From a virus, in the IMG/VR virus record IMGVR_UViG_3300028608_000075, positions 1-25,388 of that record: a DNA stretch of 25,388 nt; one strand, given 5' to 3'. The notes under the pieces were generated by a model. It was given only the letters and a program-made list of their open reading frames with translations, did not search any database and was not told the DNA's origin. The translations under genes and the position numbers were made by a program. Positions 15,166 through 22,476 of this stretch are shown piece after piece; the first letter of the stretch is position 1; every line of letters begins with the position of its first letter.

Positions 15166-15393
15166 TTATTCCTCGGTTTCAGATTCGACTTCGGGTTTGT
15201 GCTCGATCAACTCGAAACCTTCAGCCTTGCAAGCAGCCAGGGCGTCCTTGTGTGAGTCAACGCTGCCCGACTTTGCCAGCTGTTCGGCCAGGCCGGCGGG
15301 AAGGCCAACCAACTGCCCTGGTATGTAATGGATACCGTCGAGCGGGAAGCCGGACAAAATACGCACCGGCACCAGATCTTTTTTTGCAGCCAT
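15166..15393 (-). CDS. Small hypothetical protein after the capsid gene
   Basis: This 75-aa protein is not assigned to a family with confidence. Its first half has the compact pattern VPVRILSGFPLDGIHYIPGQ, followed by LVGLPAGLAEQLAKSGSVD, seen in many short phage proteins between the capsid and connector genes. The end is acidic (PEVESETEE). The ribosome site GAGGA lies 8 nt before the ATG. Its position suggests a role in head maturation or connection, but that is inferred from position only. Confidence 0.75.
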   Translation of the reverse strand: MAAKKDLVPVRILSGFPLDGIHYIPGQLVGLPAGLAEQLAKSGSVDSHKDALAACKAEGFELIEHKPEVESETEE

Positions 15394-15421
15394 GATTCAA
15401 ATCCTCATGCAGGAAGAGGCC

Positions 15422-15439
15422 GACGGGCCGAAGCCCGTC
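15422..15439 (-). promoter_or_regulatory. Hairpin with TTCG tetraloop after the capsid gene
   Basis: The minus strand has GACGGGC, loop TTCG and GCCCGTC, a perfect 7-bp stem with an especially stable tetraloop, 13 bp after the capsid stop codon. No T-run follows, so it may be a 3' mRNA stabiliser or processing barrier for the capsid message and not a terminator. Confidence 0.55.
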
Positions 15440-15451
15440 TGGCTCGTGGTA

Positions 15452-16666
15452 TCAGGTTGCCGAGTGCTGGTAGTACTTCACCGCACCAGTGTCGACGAGG
15501 TTGCCACCGCTGCGCATGAACGCCAGGAAGCCGACTTGTCCTTTCGACGCGTAGACGCTGTCGTCAAAACGCATCAGGTTGACCTGCATGGCGTCGCGGA
15601 TGATGTACTTCGACATGTCGCCGTAGATGATCGACTTGGCGTTCGCGGCTGGCGCTGGCATGTCATTGTTCAGTGCAACTTCCTTACCCAAGAGCAGGTC
15701 CGGTGCGCCAGCAGTGATGCCAGCTTCGTAGCCAGGAGTCCAGATTGGACGGCCGGCGGTATCCTTCAGCTTACGCAGCACTTTGCGGAGCGACTGGCTG
15801 AACATGAACTTGCACTTGCCGCCCAACTGGTAGGCTTCGTCGACCGATTCCAGCAGGTCGACCAGGTCGTCGAAAACAACCGACAGCGTTTGCCCGGTGG
15901 TACCGATCTTGCCCGACGACGCAGCGGTGACGATGCCACGCGGCTGACCGGTACCGGTGCCAGTGGTGAAGTGCTGGTTGGTGATGCGGCCGATTCGCTC
16001 GATGATGCGCTTGCGGATGAACGCCTCGATATCCACCGAACTGTCTTGCAACAGCTCAATCGGCACCGCGATGATTTTCGAGCTGTACTTGAAGACGTTC
16101 AGGCCAACGGTGCCGAATGCCGGATCTGCCGAGCTCGCCTGAGCGTTTTCAGCAAGGATTTCACCGACCTCGGACGTGCCATCGGTGGTGGGAAAGCTCA
16201 GCGGGTTGCCCTGGGCGGTGTTCAACAATTCAGCAACCGCACGCATGCCACCGAACAGCTTCAGCGAGTCGATCAGGCTGGAAGCCACAGCGGAAGGTAC
16301 GGTGTAGCCGCCCTCGGAGCCGGTGGTGGTGCTCATGGTGTTGTAGAACTTGGCGGCCTGCTCGGCGCTGAAGCCCTTTTCGCCGCGGCGGGTCCAAGTG
16401 TCGAAGATGCCGATTTCCGACAGCAAATCTTCGGTGTCGCGCTTGCCTTTTTTGTTAGCCGGCTCGGTGAAATGCTTTTCCGCCGCCAGATCGAGCACCT
16501 TCTGCTCGCGCTCGATACGACCGTCGAGGTCGGAAATCTCACCGGTGAGGGCGTCGTACTTCGTCTGGTTCTCGGGAGTCCACTTCTTGTCTTTCGTGTC
16601 GTCCAACAGCTTGCGCGCCTCGATGGCAATACCATTACGGCGCTCGCGCAGGGCTTGAATAGTCAT
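15452..16666 (-). CDS. Major capsid protein, HK97 gp5-like
   Basis: This 404-aa protein begins with a helical, charged delta-like domain (about residues 1-100) that should act as built-in scaffold and be removed by the protease. After GSEGGYTVPSAVASSLIDSL the HK97 fold follows: GGMRAVAELL, LSFPTTDGTSEVGEILAENA, KYSSKIIAVPIELLQDSSVD, TGTGTGQPRGIVTAA, a KCKFMFSQSLRKVLRKLKD segment and VGFLAFMRSGGNLVDTGAVK near the end. HK97 gp5 is 385 aa, so the length fits. GGAG lies 11 nt before the ATG, right after an intrinsic terminator, and a TTCG hairpin follows the stop. Confidence 0.95.
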   Translation of the reverse strand: MTIQALRERRNGIAIEARKLLDDTKDKKWTPENQTKYDALTGEISDLDGRIEREQKVLDLAAEKHFTEPANKKGKRDTEDLLSEIGIFDTWTRRGEKGFSAEQAAKFYNTMSTTTGSEGGYTVPSAVASSLIDSLKLFGGMRAVAELLNTAQGNPLSFPTTDGTSEVGEILAENAQASSADPAFGTVGLNVFKYSSKIIAVPIELLQDSSVDIEAFIRKRIIERIGRITNQHFTTGTGTGQPRGIVTAASSGKIGTTGQTLSVVFDDLVDLLESVDEAYQLGGKCKFMFSQSLRKVLRKLKDTAGRPIWTPGYEAGITAGAPDLLLGKEVALNNDMPAPAANAKSIIYGDMSKYIIRDAMQVNLMRFDDSVYASKGQVGFLAFMRSGGNLVDTGAVKYYQHSAT

Positions 16667-16684
16667 GCTTTCATTTCTCCAGAT

Positions 16685-16709
16685 AAAAAAAACCCGCTCA
16701 AGGCGGGCT
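16685..16709 (-). terminator. Intrinsic terminator between the protease and capsid genes
   Basis: On the minus strand CCCGC, loop CTTGA and GCGGG form a stem (extended by a G-T and an A-T pair) followed by eight T residues. It lies directly before the capsid ribosome site, so capsid mRNA from the main promoter needs read-through. Confidence 0.82.
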
Positions 16710-16732
16710 GGAATTACGCGATGGCGCGAGGC

Positions 16733-17443
16733 CTAGGGCGCGATTTTTTCGAGCAATGTAAGGCGACGCTCCAGGGCTTCGCGATCCACTGTGGGTTCGG
16801 GTTCAGGACGCTCTGTCAGCGCCTTTGGCGCATTGCCATAGGCGGCCAAGTTCCAGTGATTCTGTGTAGCGGTCTTACCTTCGGCCAATCGGTCGACAAA
16901 CCCGGCGGCCAGGGCTTCAGCGGCCGTCATCCAGGTGGTGGCATCCATCATCGCCAGGACCTCGGCGGTGGGCTTGCCAGTCTTTCGTTCGTAATCAGCG
17001 CTGATGCTGCCGTCGACCTTGTCCAGCAGATCCGCCTGCGCCCTAAAATCCTTGGCGTTGCCCATCTGCACGGTCCAGGCGTTGTGAATCATGAAAAAGC
17101 CGCCGTCGGCGATTTCCACTTCGTCAGCGGCAATCGCTACATAGGTGGCGGCAGACACGGCCTGACCATCGATGTGCGCGACCACCTTAGCCGGATGCTG
17201 CTTGATGGCCATGGCCATCGCTCGAGCATCGAACACATCACCACCAGGGCTGTTGATACGCAGGTGGATCACATCAACGTCGAGGGCTGCCAGTTTCGGC
17301 ACAAAATCCTTGGCAGAGACACCGCCGTACCAGTCCTCGCCGATGATGTCGTAGAGGTAGATCGTCGCCTCGCGCCCCTCGCTGACAATGCGGAACTCGC
17401 GCTTGGCTTTCTGGTTATTCTGAAACAGTTGAATCAGGTTCAT
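16733..17443 (-). CDS. ClpP-like prohead (head maturation) protease
   Basis: This 236-aa protein is a phage S14-type serine protease. It has the substrate-groove strand HLRINSPGGDVFDARAMAMA, the catalytic Ser97 in DGQAVSAATYVAIAA, His120 in GGFFMIHNAW and a probable Asp167 in the MMDATTWMTAAEALAAGFVD segment. It is expected to cut the capsid delta domain and itself inside the prohead. The start overlaps the portal gene by 29 bp. The region after about residue 190 is a charged tail that probably targets it to the prohead. Confidence 0.92.
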   Translation of the reverse strand: MNLIQLFQNNQKAKREFRIVSEGREATIYLYDIIGEDWYGGVSAKDFVPKLAALDVDVIHLRINSPGGDVFDARAMAMAIKQHPAKVVAHIDGQAVSAATYVAIAADEVEIADGGFFMIHNAWTVQMGNAKDFRAQADLLDKVDGSISADYERKTGKPTAEVLAMMDATTWMTAAEALAAGFVDRLAEGKTATQNHWNLAAYGNAPKALTERPEPEPTVDREALERRLTLLEKIAP

Positions 17444-18716
17444 TTGGCTGAGCCTCTGGAGCTATGGGGGCAGGCTGCTGGGCGGCAACCGAAAGTGGGA
17501 GCTTGTCGCCGCCTTCGACAGGTGGCAGGTTTTTAAGGCGTCGGGCTTCGTTCACGGTCATCCAGCCCTGTGTGCCAGGCCCTCCGAGCGACTTGCCGAG
17601 CACTTCCGATTCGGTCTTGCTGTCGCCGGCGAGCAGCCCGTCACGGTTGAACTCGGTGAAGAAGCGCATGGAGCGCGGCCAAAGCTTGCGATTCAGTTCC
17701 TGCTCAATACGGCGCAGGTGCGGACCAAGGGTGTAGCGAACGAAGCCGATTGACATTTGCTCAATCCCGGTGCCCCAACTTGTCGAGGCGGACGTCTCGC
17801 CGATCATGTGCGGCGGTGCGCCGAAGGCCCGGGCGATTTCCACTACCTGAAATTTACGGGTTTCCAGCAGTTGCGCATCTTCAGCCGAAAGGCTGACCGG
17901 CTTCACATCGCCGCCATTCACCAAAAGCATCGGCTTGTGGTGATTGTTTTGACCAACATAGCGGTCGGTAAACTGTGCTCGCAGCTGATCCTGCTGGTCC
18001 GCATTGGGCGACACGCCCTGCGGATAGGTGATCACCATGCTTGGGCTTGCGCCATTGCTGAAAAACTCGCCGGCAAACTCATCAGCCGCCAGCGCGGTGC
18101 CGACCGCCTGCCGCGCCGCGTAGCGAATCACCGACTCGCCCTTGGTGCCGTCGAAACCAAAGCCTGGGAAGTGCAAAACGTCCTCGGACTGTAGGCCGAA
18201 ATACTTGCCGTTGTCGTTGACGTAATAGTGCAGCGTGTCACCCACGCGCTCGATGGCGACACACTCGCGCGGAAGCGGCATCAGTCGCGTAGGTCGACCA
18301 CTTCGGTCGCGGACGATCTGCGCGATCCCGTCACCGCGTAGCAGCATCGAGGAAATCATCCACTCCCAGAACGAGCACGCCGTCAGGGTCGGGTATGGCG
18401 ACTCATTCAGCAGCCACCAGAGATCGTGCTCGACCTTTTTCCGGCCGCCCGCCTCTGTTCGCTCGTAGATCGGCAGCGGAAGCAGCGCCACGGCGCCGGC
18501 GATCAACCGGCAGCAGGCATACACGGCCGCGCTGCGCTTGGCAGTTTCAGTGGTGACCACCACGCCCGACGACGATGGGTTCGCGCCAAAGAAATCCGCC
18601 CATTGTGAGCGGTCCATTTCGTGCCAGGTCTGGGCACTATCCTTGATCTGTCCGATTTCTTCCCGCAGGGCTGTTACTTCCTGCTCAAGCTTTTTTGCTT
18701 TGCCAAAATTGAACAT
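17415..18716 (-). CDS. Portal protein, HK97-type
   Basis: This 433-aa protein matches phage portal proteins of the HK97 gp3 family: VYACCRLIAGAVALLPLPIY, WWLLNESPYPTLTACSFWEW, VLHFPGFGFDGTKGESVIRY, IARAFGAPPHMIGETSASTS, IEQMSIGFVRYTLGPHLRRI and EFNRDGLLAGDSKTESEV. The dodecamer forms the DNA channel at one capsid vertex. The start is the ATG at 18716, sharing one base with the TerL stop (TGATG). An in-frame GTG three bases earlier is possible. The C-terminus is Pro/Ala-rich and disordered. Confidence 0.95.
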   Translation of the reverse strand: MFNFGKAKKLEQEVTALREEIGQIKDSAQTWHEMDRSQWADFFGANPSSSGVVVTTETAKRSAAVYACCRLIAGAVALLPLPIYERTEAGGRKKVEHDLWWLLNESPYPTLTACSFWEWMISSMLLRGDGIAQIVRDRSGRPTRLMPLPRECVAIERVGDTLHYYVNDNGKYFGLQSEDVLHFPGFGFDGTKGESVIRYAARQAVGTALAADEFAGEFFSNGASPSMVITYPQGVSPNADQQDQLRAQFTDRYVGQNNHHKPMLLVNGGDVKPVSLSAEDAQLLETRKFQVVEIARAFGAPPHMIGETSASTSWGTGIEQMSIGFVRYTLGPHLRRIEQELNRKLWPRSMRFFTEFNRDGLLAGDSKTESEVLGKSLGGPGTQGWMTVNEARRLKNLPPVEGGDKLPLSVAAQQPAPIAPEAQPNEPDSTVSE

Positions 18717-20458
18717 CACAGCACCACAAAGAGGTCATTTAGGGGCTGCTCTTGCCCGGAAATCGACACGCCCACTGCCATCAGCAACGCGGCCATGTCA
18801 TCGATCTTGTCTGCTGAGCGCTTTTTGTCGGGGGCCATGTTCAAGTTGTCGTCGCGTCGAGCAATCAGGTTCGACGCGCACCAGTTCAGGACCATGTCGC
18901 CGCCGTGGACCAGGTTGCCGGCGATATACGCAAGCTCCAGCGCCTGCATCGCTGGGTGATATGACTTCGGCCCCTGGATGAATTCAATCATCGGCAGCTC
19001 GGCGGCCACCAGACGGTTAACCAAGTCGCTGGCGTTCCATTTGTCATAGGCAATCGCCTGGACGTTGAAGCGTTCGCAGACCGCTTTCACGTCCGCTTCG
19101 ATCACCGCGTAGTCGGTGACGTCGCCCTCGGTCTGCTTCAGCAAACCAGACTCGACCCATGAGGCATAAGGAACGGTGCCACGCTCGGTACGAAAAGCCA
19201 CCGCGCTCTCTGGAGCCCAGCGCCATCCGTAGGTGTAGAGCACGCCTTCAACGTTCCACACCAGCCGGAAAGCGGTGATGTCCGTTGTCGAAGCGAGGTC
19301 GAGACCGCCCCAGCATGGGTACTGTGAAAGCCAGTCGAGATCGACTTCACCGCCACAGCACTGCCATTTGTTCAGGTCAACCCAGCCATCGGCGGTCGAT
19401 GCCGGGCGATTCAGTCGCTTGATGCGAAACTCGGCCATCTTCGACGGCATCTGCTTCGCTTCCACCGACTCTTTCCGTATCGCCGCCATCAAGTGCGGGT
19501 TTACATCCATCAGCGGGTTGGCTTTGATCCAGCAGGATTCGTCAAACTCTTCGTCAGCCTTGATGCCGAGGCTCTTGTCCTCGTCGTCGACCGCGTAGAA
19601 CACCACCAGGAAGTGATCCGCTGTATTACCAAAAAGGCCAGACAGAAGCTTCTTGGCGAACATCCTGATTTCAGCCCACGGCCCGGGGTTCGTGTAGCCC
19701 TCGGTGGTGGTGTAAAGCCAAAGCGGGTTGCCCCGCGCGCCGGCGGCCGACGTCAAAACGTTCAGCAGGTCGGCAGTTTTGTGCGCGTGTATCTCGTCGA
19801 GGCCGACGTGCGAAGGGTTGAGACCGTCTTGGGTCGAGGCCTTTGCGTGAATCGGTTTGAAGCTAGCGCCCGTTTCCACCCGGCTGATGGACTTCGCCCA
19901 AACCTCGAGCCCAAAGTATTCCCTCAGGTCGGCGTTTTTCTCGACCATACGCTTGGCGGCATTGAAGATGATTGCTGCCTGGCCGAACGTGGTCGCAGCG
20001 CTGACGATCTGGGCGCCCTCTTCCGGCTCGCAGCATTCGCAGTACAGAAGGATCGCCGAGGACAATGTACTCTTGGCGTTCTTCCGAGCCACCGCGAACA
20101 GCGCCGAGGTGAAGCGGCGGGGATGGAACATCCCGTCACCACCCCAGCCTTCGGTGTATACCGCTTCGCGCTTGCGGAAGCCGAACAATTGCACCACGAA
20201 GAAGATGTGCGACGGGTGCATGACAATCGTCGGCTTATCCCACTTACCCTCAACGTGATGCAGCTTCTCGATGAAGTCGCACGGGTCATTGGCGTGCCAT
20301 GGGTCGAAGATGAACGAGCAGTCCTTCTTTTTTGCTCGCTTCAAATCATCAAGGAAACGCTTAGACGCCTCACGAATCAGTCGTCCGTGCTTTTTCCTTT
20401 TCTTGTCGGCCACCGCAGCCTTGGCGTAGTCGGTCGCGATCTTGACGAAATCACGCAT
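18716..20458 (-). CDS. Terminase large subunit
   Basis: This 580-aa protein is the packaging motor of the HK97/P27 type (Terminase_1). The ATPase half shows Walker A ARKNAKST at about residues 124-131 and Walker B VGLDEIHA with Asp221/Glu222. The motor coupling segment is LWLYTTTEGY. The nuclease half shows GGLDLASTTDITAF (Asp387), IAYDKWNA (Asp472) and KIDDMAA (Asp553/554), the expected metal ligands. GGAG lies 5 nt before the ATG at 20458, and I prefer this to the GTG two codons earlier. It follows TerS by 33 bp and shares its stop with the portal start. Confidence 0.95.
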   Translation of the reverse strand: MRDFVKIATDYAKAAVADKKRKKHGRLIREASKRFLDDLKRAKKKDCSFIFDPWHANDPCDFIEKLHHVEGKWDKPTIVMHPSHIFFVVQLFGFRKREAVYTEGWGGDGMFHPRRFTSALFAVARKNAKSTLSSAILLYCECCEPEEGAQIVSAATTFGQAAIIFNAAKRMVEKNADLREYFGLEVWAKSISRVETGASFKPIHAKASTQDGLNPSHVGLDEIHAHKTADLLNVLTSAAGARGNPLWLYTTTEGYTNPGPWAEIRMFAKKLLSGLFGNTADHFLVVFYAVDDEDKSLGIKADEEFDESCWIKANPLMDVNPHLMAAIRKESVEAKQMPSKMAEFRIKRLNRPASTADGWVDLNKWQCCGGEVDLDWLSQYPCWGGLDLASTTDITAFRLVWNVEGVLYTYGWRWAPESAVAFRTERGTVPYASWVESGLLKQTEGDVTDYAVIEADVKAVCERFNVQAIAYDKWNASDLVNRLVAAELPMIEFIQGPKSYHPAMQALELAYIAGNLVHGGDMVLNWCASNLIARRDDNLNMAPDKKRSADKIDDMAALLMAVGVSISGQEQPLNDLFVVL

Positions 20459-20491
20459 TCCCACTCCAGACTGGACAGCCAGATCATTCGA

Positions 20492-20914
20492 TTATTTGGC
20501 ACCCTGCTTGCGGCCGTTCCCGGCGAATGCGTTGCCCTTCGGTTTCTCGGAGCCAGACGAAACCTTGCGGCGGCTGGCGGGCGTCATTCCGAACTCTGAA
20601 AAAAGCGCCTTCAGTGCCGTGGTCTCTGCCGCTGTCGACTCCATGTCGGCCTTGGCTTTTTTCCGAAAGCACTGCCAGGCGAAGCAAAGTTGCTCCAGCG
20701 AATAAAGGTCAACGACCTGCAGCACCCTGGCGCTGACAAGCTGTCGGCCAAGTGATCGCCACATTTCCGAACCATCCACATTTAAGTGCTGAGGCGGATC
20801 TGGAAACTCGGCGACCAGGTCGAACTCCGGCGCGTCCTCCTCCTCGCGATCCGGGCGAGTTGTACCGGCCAGAACCTTGAGGTGCGGGGCCGTTGGCTTC
20901 CGTCCTCGGGTCAT
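20492..20914 (-). CDS. Terminase small subunit, P27 family
   Basis: This 140-aa protein begins MTRGRKPTAPHLKVLAGTTR, the family's typical opening, and continues with FPDPPQHLNVDGSEMWRSLG, then ADMESTAAETTALKALFSEF and FGMTPASRRKV near the end. Small terminases recognise the packaging site and load the large subunit. AAGGA lies 6 nt before the ATG. The 192-bp gap upstream is the natural place for cos, because small terminases of this type act on DNA next to their gene. Confidence 0.92.
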   Translation of the reverse strand: MTRGRKPTAPHLKVLAGTTRPDREEEDAPEFDLVAEFPDPPQHLNVDGSEMWRSLGRQLVSARVLQVVDLYSLEQLCFAWQCFRKKAKADMESTAAETTALKALFSEFGMTPASRRKVSSGSEKPKGNAFAGNGRKQGAK

Positions 20915-21106
20915 TTGTGGTCCTTCAATTTTGAAAAGCTAATTTTGACGGCGCGAAAAAACGCTTCGGGCGCGGTCTAGAAGCAAAAAGCCCCAGACTA
21001 TTACCCTCCCCCACCCCATCGAGCATGCCTATCGCACCACTTTGGTGCGAACAAGATGATATTGAGTCGCATTGCCGACAAGCGGTCGCACCACGAGCAA
21101 GCTGCA
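20915..21106 (-). other. Non-coding gap before terminase; candidate cos region
   Basis: The largest gap inside the head module lies between the HNH and TerS genes. It contains a perfect hairpin, TCGCACCA-CTT-TGGTGCGA (21032-21050), a strongly G-rich tract on the minus strand (around 21004-21019) and an imperfect GC-rich dyad around 20947-20977. HK97-type phages with a P27 TerS and an adjacent HNH protein usually have their cohesive-end site here. No known cos sequence was recognised, so this is a positional inference. Confidence 0.35.
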
Positions 21107-21439
21107 TCAGCCTCGCCTGACGTTGCCGAACCCGCCGTCCTCAGTCGCCGTCTTGGCCGAGTGGCACGGATGACAGAGGCCTTGCCAGTTCGTACGATCC
21201 CAGAAGAGCACCATGTCACCTCGGTGCGGGACGATGTGGTCGACATCGGTAGCAGCCTTCACGCGTCCTATCTGCTGGCAATGGACGCAGAGCGGATGCT
21301 TGGCCAGATAGCCCTTGCTCGCCTGCTGCCATCGATACGTGTAGCCGCGTTCGTTGCTGGTGCCTCGCTGCTGCTCAGGGGCCGCGTGCGTGGGCGTGAC
21401 TGGACCAGTCGGCTTGTGTCGTGGAGGCCTGACCGGCAT
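21107..21439 (-). CDS. HNH endonuclease (packaging-associated)
   Basis: This 110-aa protein is an HNH nuclease with a zinc site: CVHC at 51-54, the ATDVDHIVPHRGD motif (Asp67-His68), Asn84 and CHPCHSAKT with the last His at 93. Its place directly upstream of the terminase small subunit is shared with HK97 gp74, an HNH protein that helps terminase cut cos DNA. The first 35 residues are polar and Pro-rich. It begins 5 bp after the stop of the 43-aa gene. Confidence 0.92.
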   Translation of the reverse strand: MPVRPPRHKPTGPVTPTHAAPEQQRGTSNERGYTYRWQQASKGYLAKHPLCVHCQQIGRVKAATDVDHIVPHRGDMVLFWDRTNWQGLCHPCHSAKTATEDGGFGNVRRG

Positions 21440-21444
21440 AGCGA

Positions 21445-21576
21445 TTACTCGGTGGGTGGCTCGCTCTTGGCGGGCGGGTTACTCGGTGTCGTAGGCTTCA
21501 GACCAGCACGCTCGGCGGCAACCCTAAGCCACCGCAATGCCCTGTCTCGCCGGGCAGCACATCCGGCACATGCCAT
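21445..21576 (-). CDS. 43-aa CxxC microprotein
   Basis: Translation of the gap between the holin and HNH genes gives a 43-aa frame starting MACAGCAARRDRALRWLRVA and ending in a Pro-rich tail (SNPPAKSEPPTE). Its ATG shares one base with the holin stop (TGATG), and its TAA is 5 bp before the HNH start, so it fills the gap exactly. The CAGC pair with basic residues after it could bind a metal or a nucleic acid. Similar short CxxC proteins occur in tailed phages, but I know of no function. Confidence 0.6.
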   Translation of the reverse strand: MACAGCAARRDRALRWLRVAAERAGLKPTTPSNPPAKSEPPTE

Positions 21577-21905
21577 CACTCAGCACGCCGAGGCAGCTTG
21601 AAGTCGGCGAACCGATCCGCAAGGTCAGCGATCTTCTTCACACCCAGGAAGCCGATGAACACACCGGCGGCAGTAGCGAAGTTCTGAGGCAGGCCGAAGT
21701 ACTCCAGCAACGGAATCAGGCCGATGGTGATCAGCGTGCAGAGCGAGGCTTCAAGCAGCGCCTGTCGGCGAGTGCCACCTCCATAGATGATCCGCAAAGC
21801 AGCCACAACGAATGACAACCCGCCGGCGTAGATCGTTGGCGCATGCTGGCTCAGCCACGCGAGAACGAGCAGCCAGGTGTCTGGTTTGTCGGGCATGTTT
21901 GGCAT
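21576..21905 (-). CDS. Holin, lambda S-like, with possible dual start
   Basis: This 109-aa protein matches lambda S (107 aa) in length and layout: three hydrophobic segments at about residues 22-41, 52-70 and 75-90, and a basic C-terminal end. It shares PLLEYFGLPQNFATAAGVFI and GFLG with the DLLDFAGLSSNLAYITSVFIG region of lambda S. It begins MPNMPDKPD, with Met1 and Met4, parallel to lambda MKMPEKHD, where the longer form is the antiholin. A GGGAGGA site precedes Met1 by 7 nt. It is the first gene after the late promoter and terminators, far from the endolysin. Confidence 0.9.
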   Translation of the reverse strand: MPNMPDKPDTWLLVLAWLSQHAPTIYAGGLSFVVAALRIIYGGGTRRQALLEASLCTLITIGLIPLLEYFGLPQNFATAAGVFIGFLGVKKIADLADRFADFKLPRRAE

Positions 21906-21993
21906 CTCGGCTTCCTCCCTTTCGGGGAGCGAATAGATCCGACTCCAGCAGCACTCCCAGCTCGGAGCAATGGGTGTGGTGGAGCCGAAAACG

Positions 21994-22019
21994 AAAAAGC
22001 CCCAGCAAATGCCGAGGCT
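21994..22019 (-). terminator. Second terminator of the late leader
   Basis: On the minus strand a 9-bp stem with an ATTT loop (AGCCTCGGC with GCTGGGGCT, including two G-U pairs that exist only in the minus-strand RNA) runs into TTTT. It lies about 90 bp before the holin start, so it would stop leader transcripts that pass the first terminator. Confidence 0.8.
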
Positions 22020-22035
22020 CGATGAACTGCAGAAA

Positions 22036-22067
22036 GCAAAAAGCCCAACTCTAGGGTCGGGCTTTGC
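22036..22067 (-). terminator. First terminator of the late leader (tR'-like)
   Basis: On the minus strand AAAGCCC and GGGCTTT form a 7-bp stem around a 12-nt partly paired loop, followed by TT and GCTTTC. It lies about 25-30 bp after the expected start of the late transcript, as tR' lies downstream of lambda PR'. Confidence 0.75.
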
Positions 22068-22096
22068 TCGCGGAAAAACCGCAAAGTAACGTGAAA

Positions 22097-22123
22097 ACTA
22101 TAGATTCAAATCGATCCTGTCAA
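22097..22123 (-). promoter_or_regulatory. Candidate late promoter (PR'-like) overlapping the Q stop codon
   Basis: On the minus strand a perfect -35 TTGACA (22123-22118) includes the TGA stop of the Q gene. It is followed after 15 bp by TATAGT (22102-22097), a good -10. Spacing of 15 is short; TAGTTT at 17 bp is a poorer alternative. The two terminators immediately downstream and the Q gene directly upstream reproduce the Q - PR' - tR' arrangement. Confidence 0.6.
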
Positions 22124-22476
22124 GCAGCCTCTCGACGAAGATCGAGAGCGCCATCAATCCATGCGATCCCCGCCTTCCAGAGCCCTTGGGTCTTCCCGTA
22201 GCCGAAGCCAAGTCGCTTACCTACAGTCATCAGATCAATGTCGCGCGACCTGTAATAAGTGATGATCACGTTGCCTGCCTCGGGGTACCGATTGCGTAGA
22301 CGGCCGACCAGGCGATCCATCATCAAGGCATCGTCATCGGTGATCATCGGATCGGCGATCGTGTTCTCGCGGGATGCACAGCAGGACACGCCCGATCCAA
22401 GCACAACCCAACGCCCCCAATGCTCCAGCAGATCCTCAGCGGTGCGCTCGGTGAAGTTTTTTGTTCTGGCCATCAT
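22120..22476 (-). CDS. Late antitermination protein Q
   Basis: This 118-aa protein resembles the phage_antitermQ family (P22/21/82-type). It shows the start helix LLEHWGRWV, a MITDDDALMMDRLVGRL segment, then VIITYYRSRDIDLMTVGKRL and KTQGLWKAGIAWIDGAL. That region forms a sigma-4-like helical DNA-binding fold in relatives. Q binds DNA at the late promoter, modifies paused RNA polymerase and lets it pass the terminators that punctuate the late operon. Two consecutive ATGs follow the previous stop directly; GGGGG lies 5 nt before the first. Confidence 0.87.
   Translation of the reverse strand: MMARTKNFTERTAEDLLEHWGRWVVLGSGVSCCASRENTIADPMITDDDALMMDRLVGRLRNRYPEAGNVIITYYRSRDIDLMTVGKRLGFGYGKTQGLWKAGIAWIDGALDLRREAA

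Noticed and set aside
15392-17536. 714-codon open frame on the plus strand opposite the capsid and protease genes
   Set aside because: It is the complement of well-identified head genes. It has no recognisable domain, and its length is explained by high GC codon bias.
19493-20599. 368-codon plus-strand frame opposite the large terminase
   Set aside because: It is a shadow of the terminase gene, without ribosome site or family features.
20981-20997. Possible terminator before TerS (AAAAAGCCCCAG, like the second leader terminator)
   Set aside because: The complementary arm is missing in the neighbouring sequence, so no hairpin forms.
21971-22054. 28-aa plus-strand frame in the Q-holin gap
   Set aside because: It crosses both leader terminators, lies antisense to the operon and has no ribosome site.
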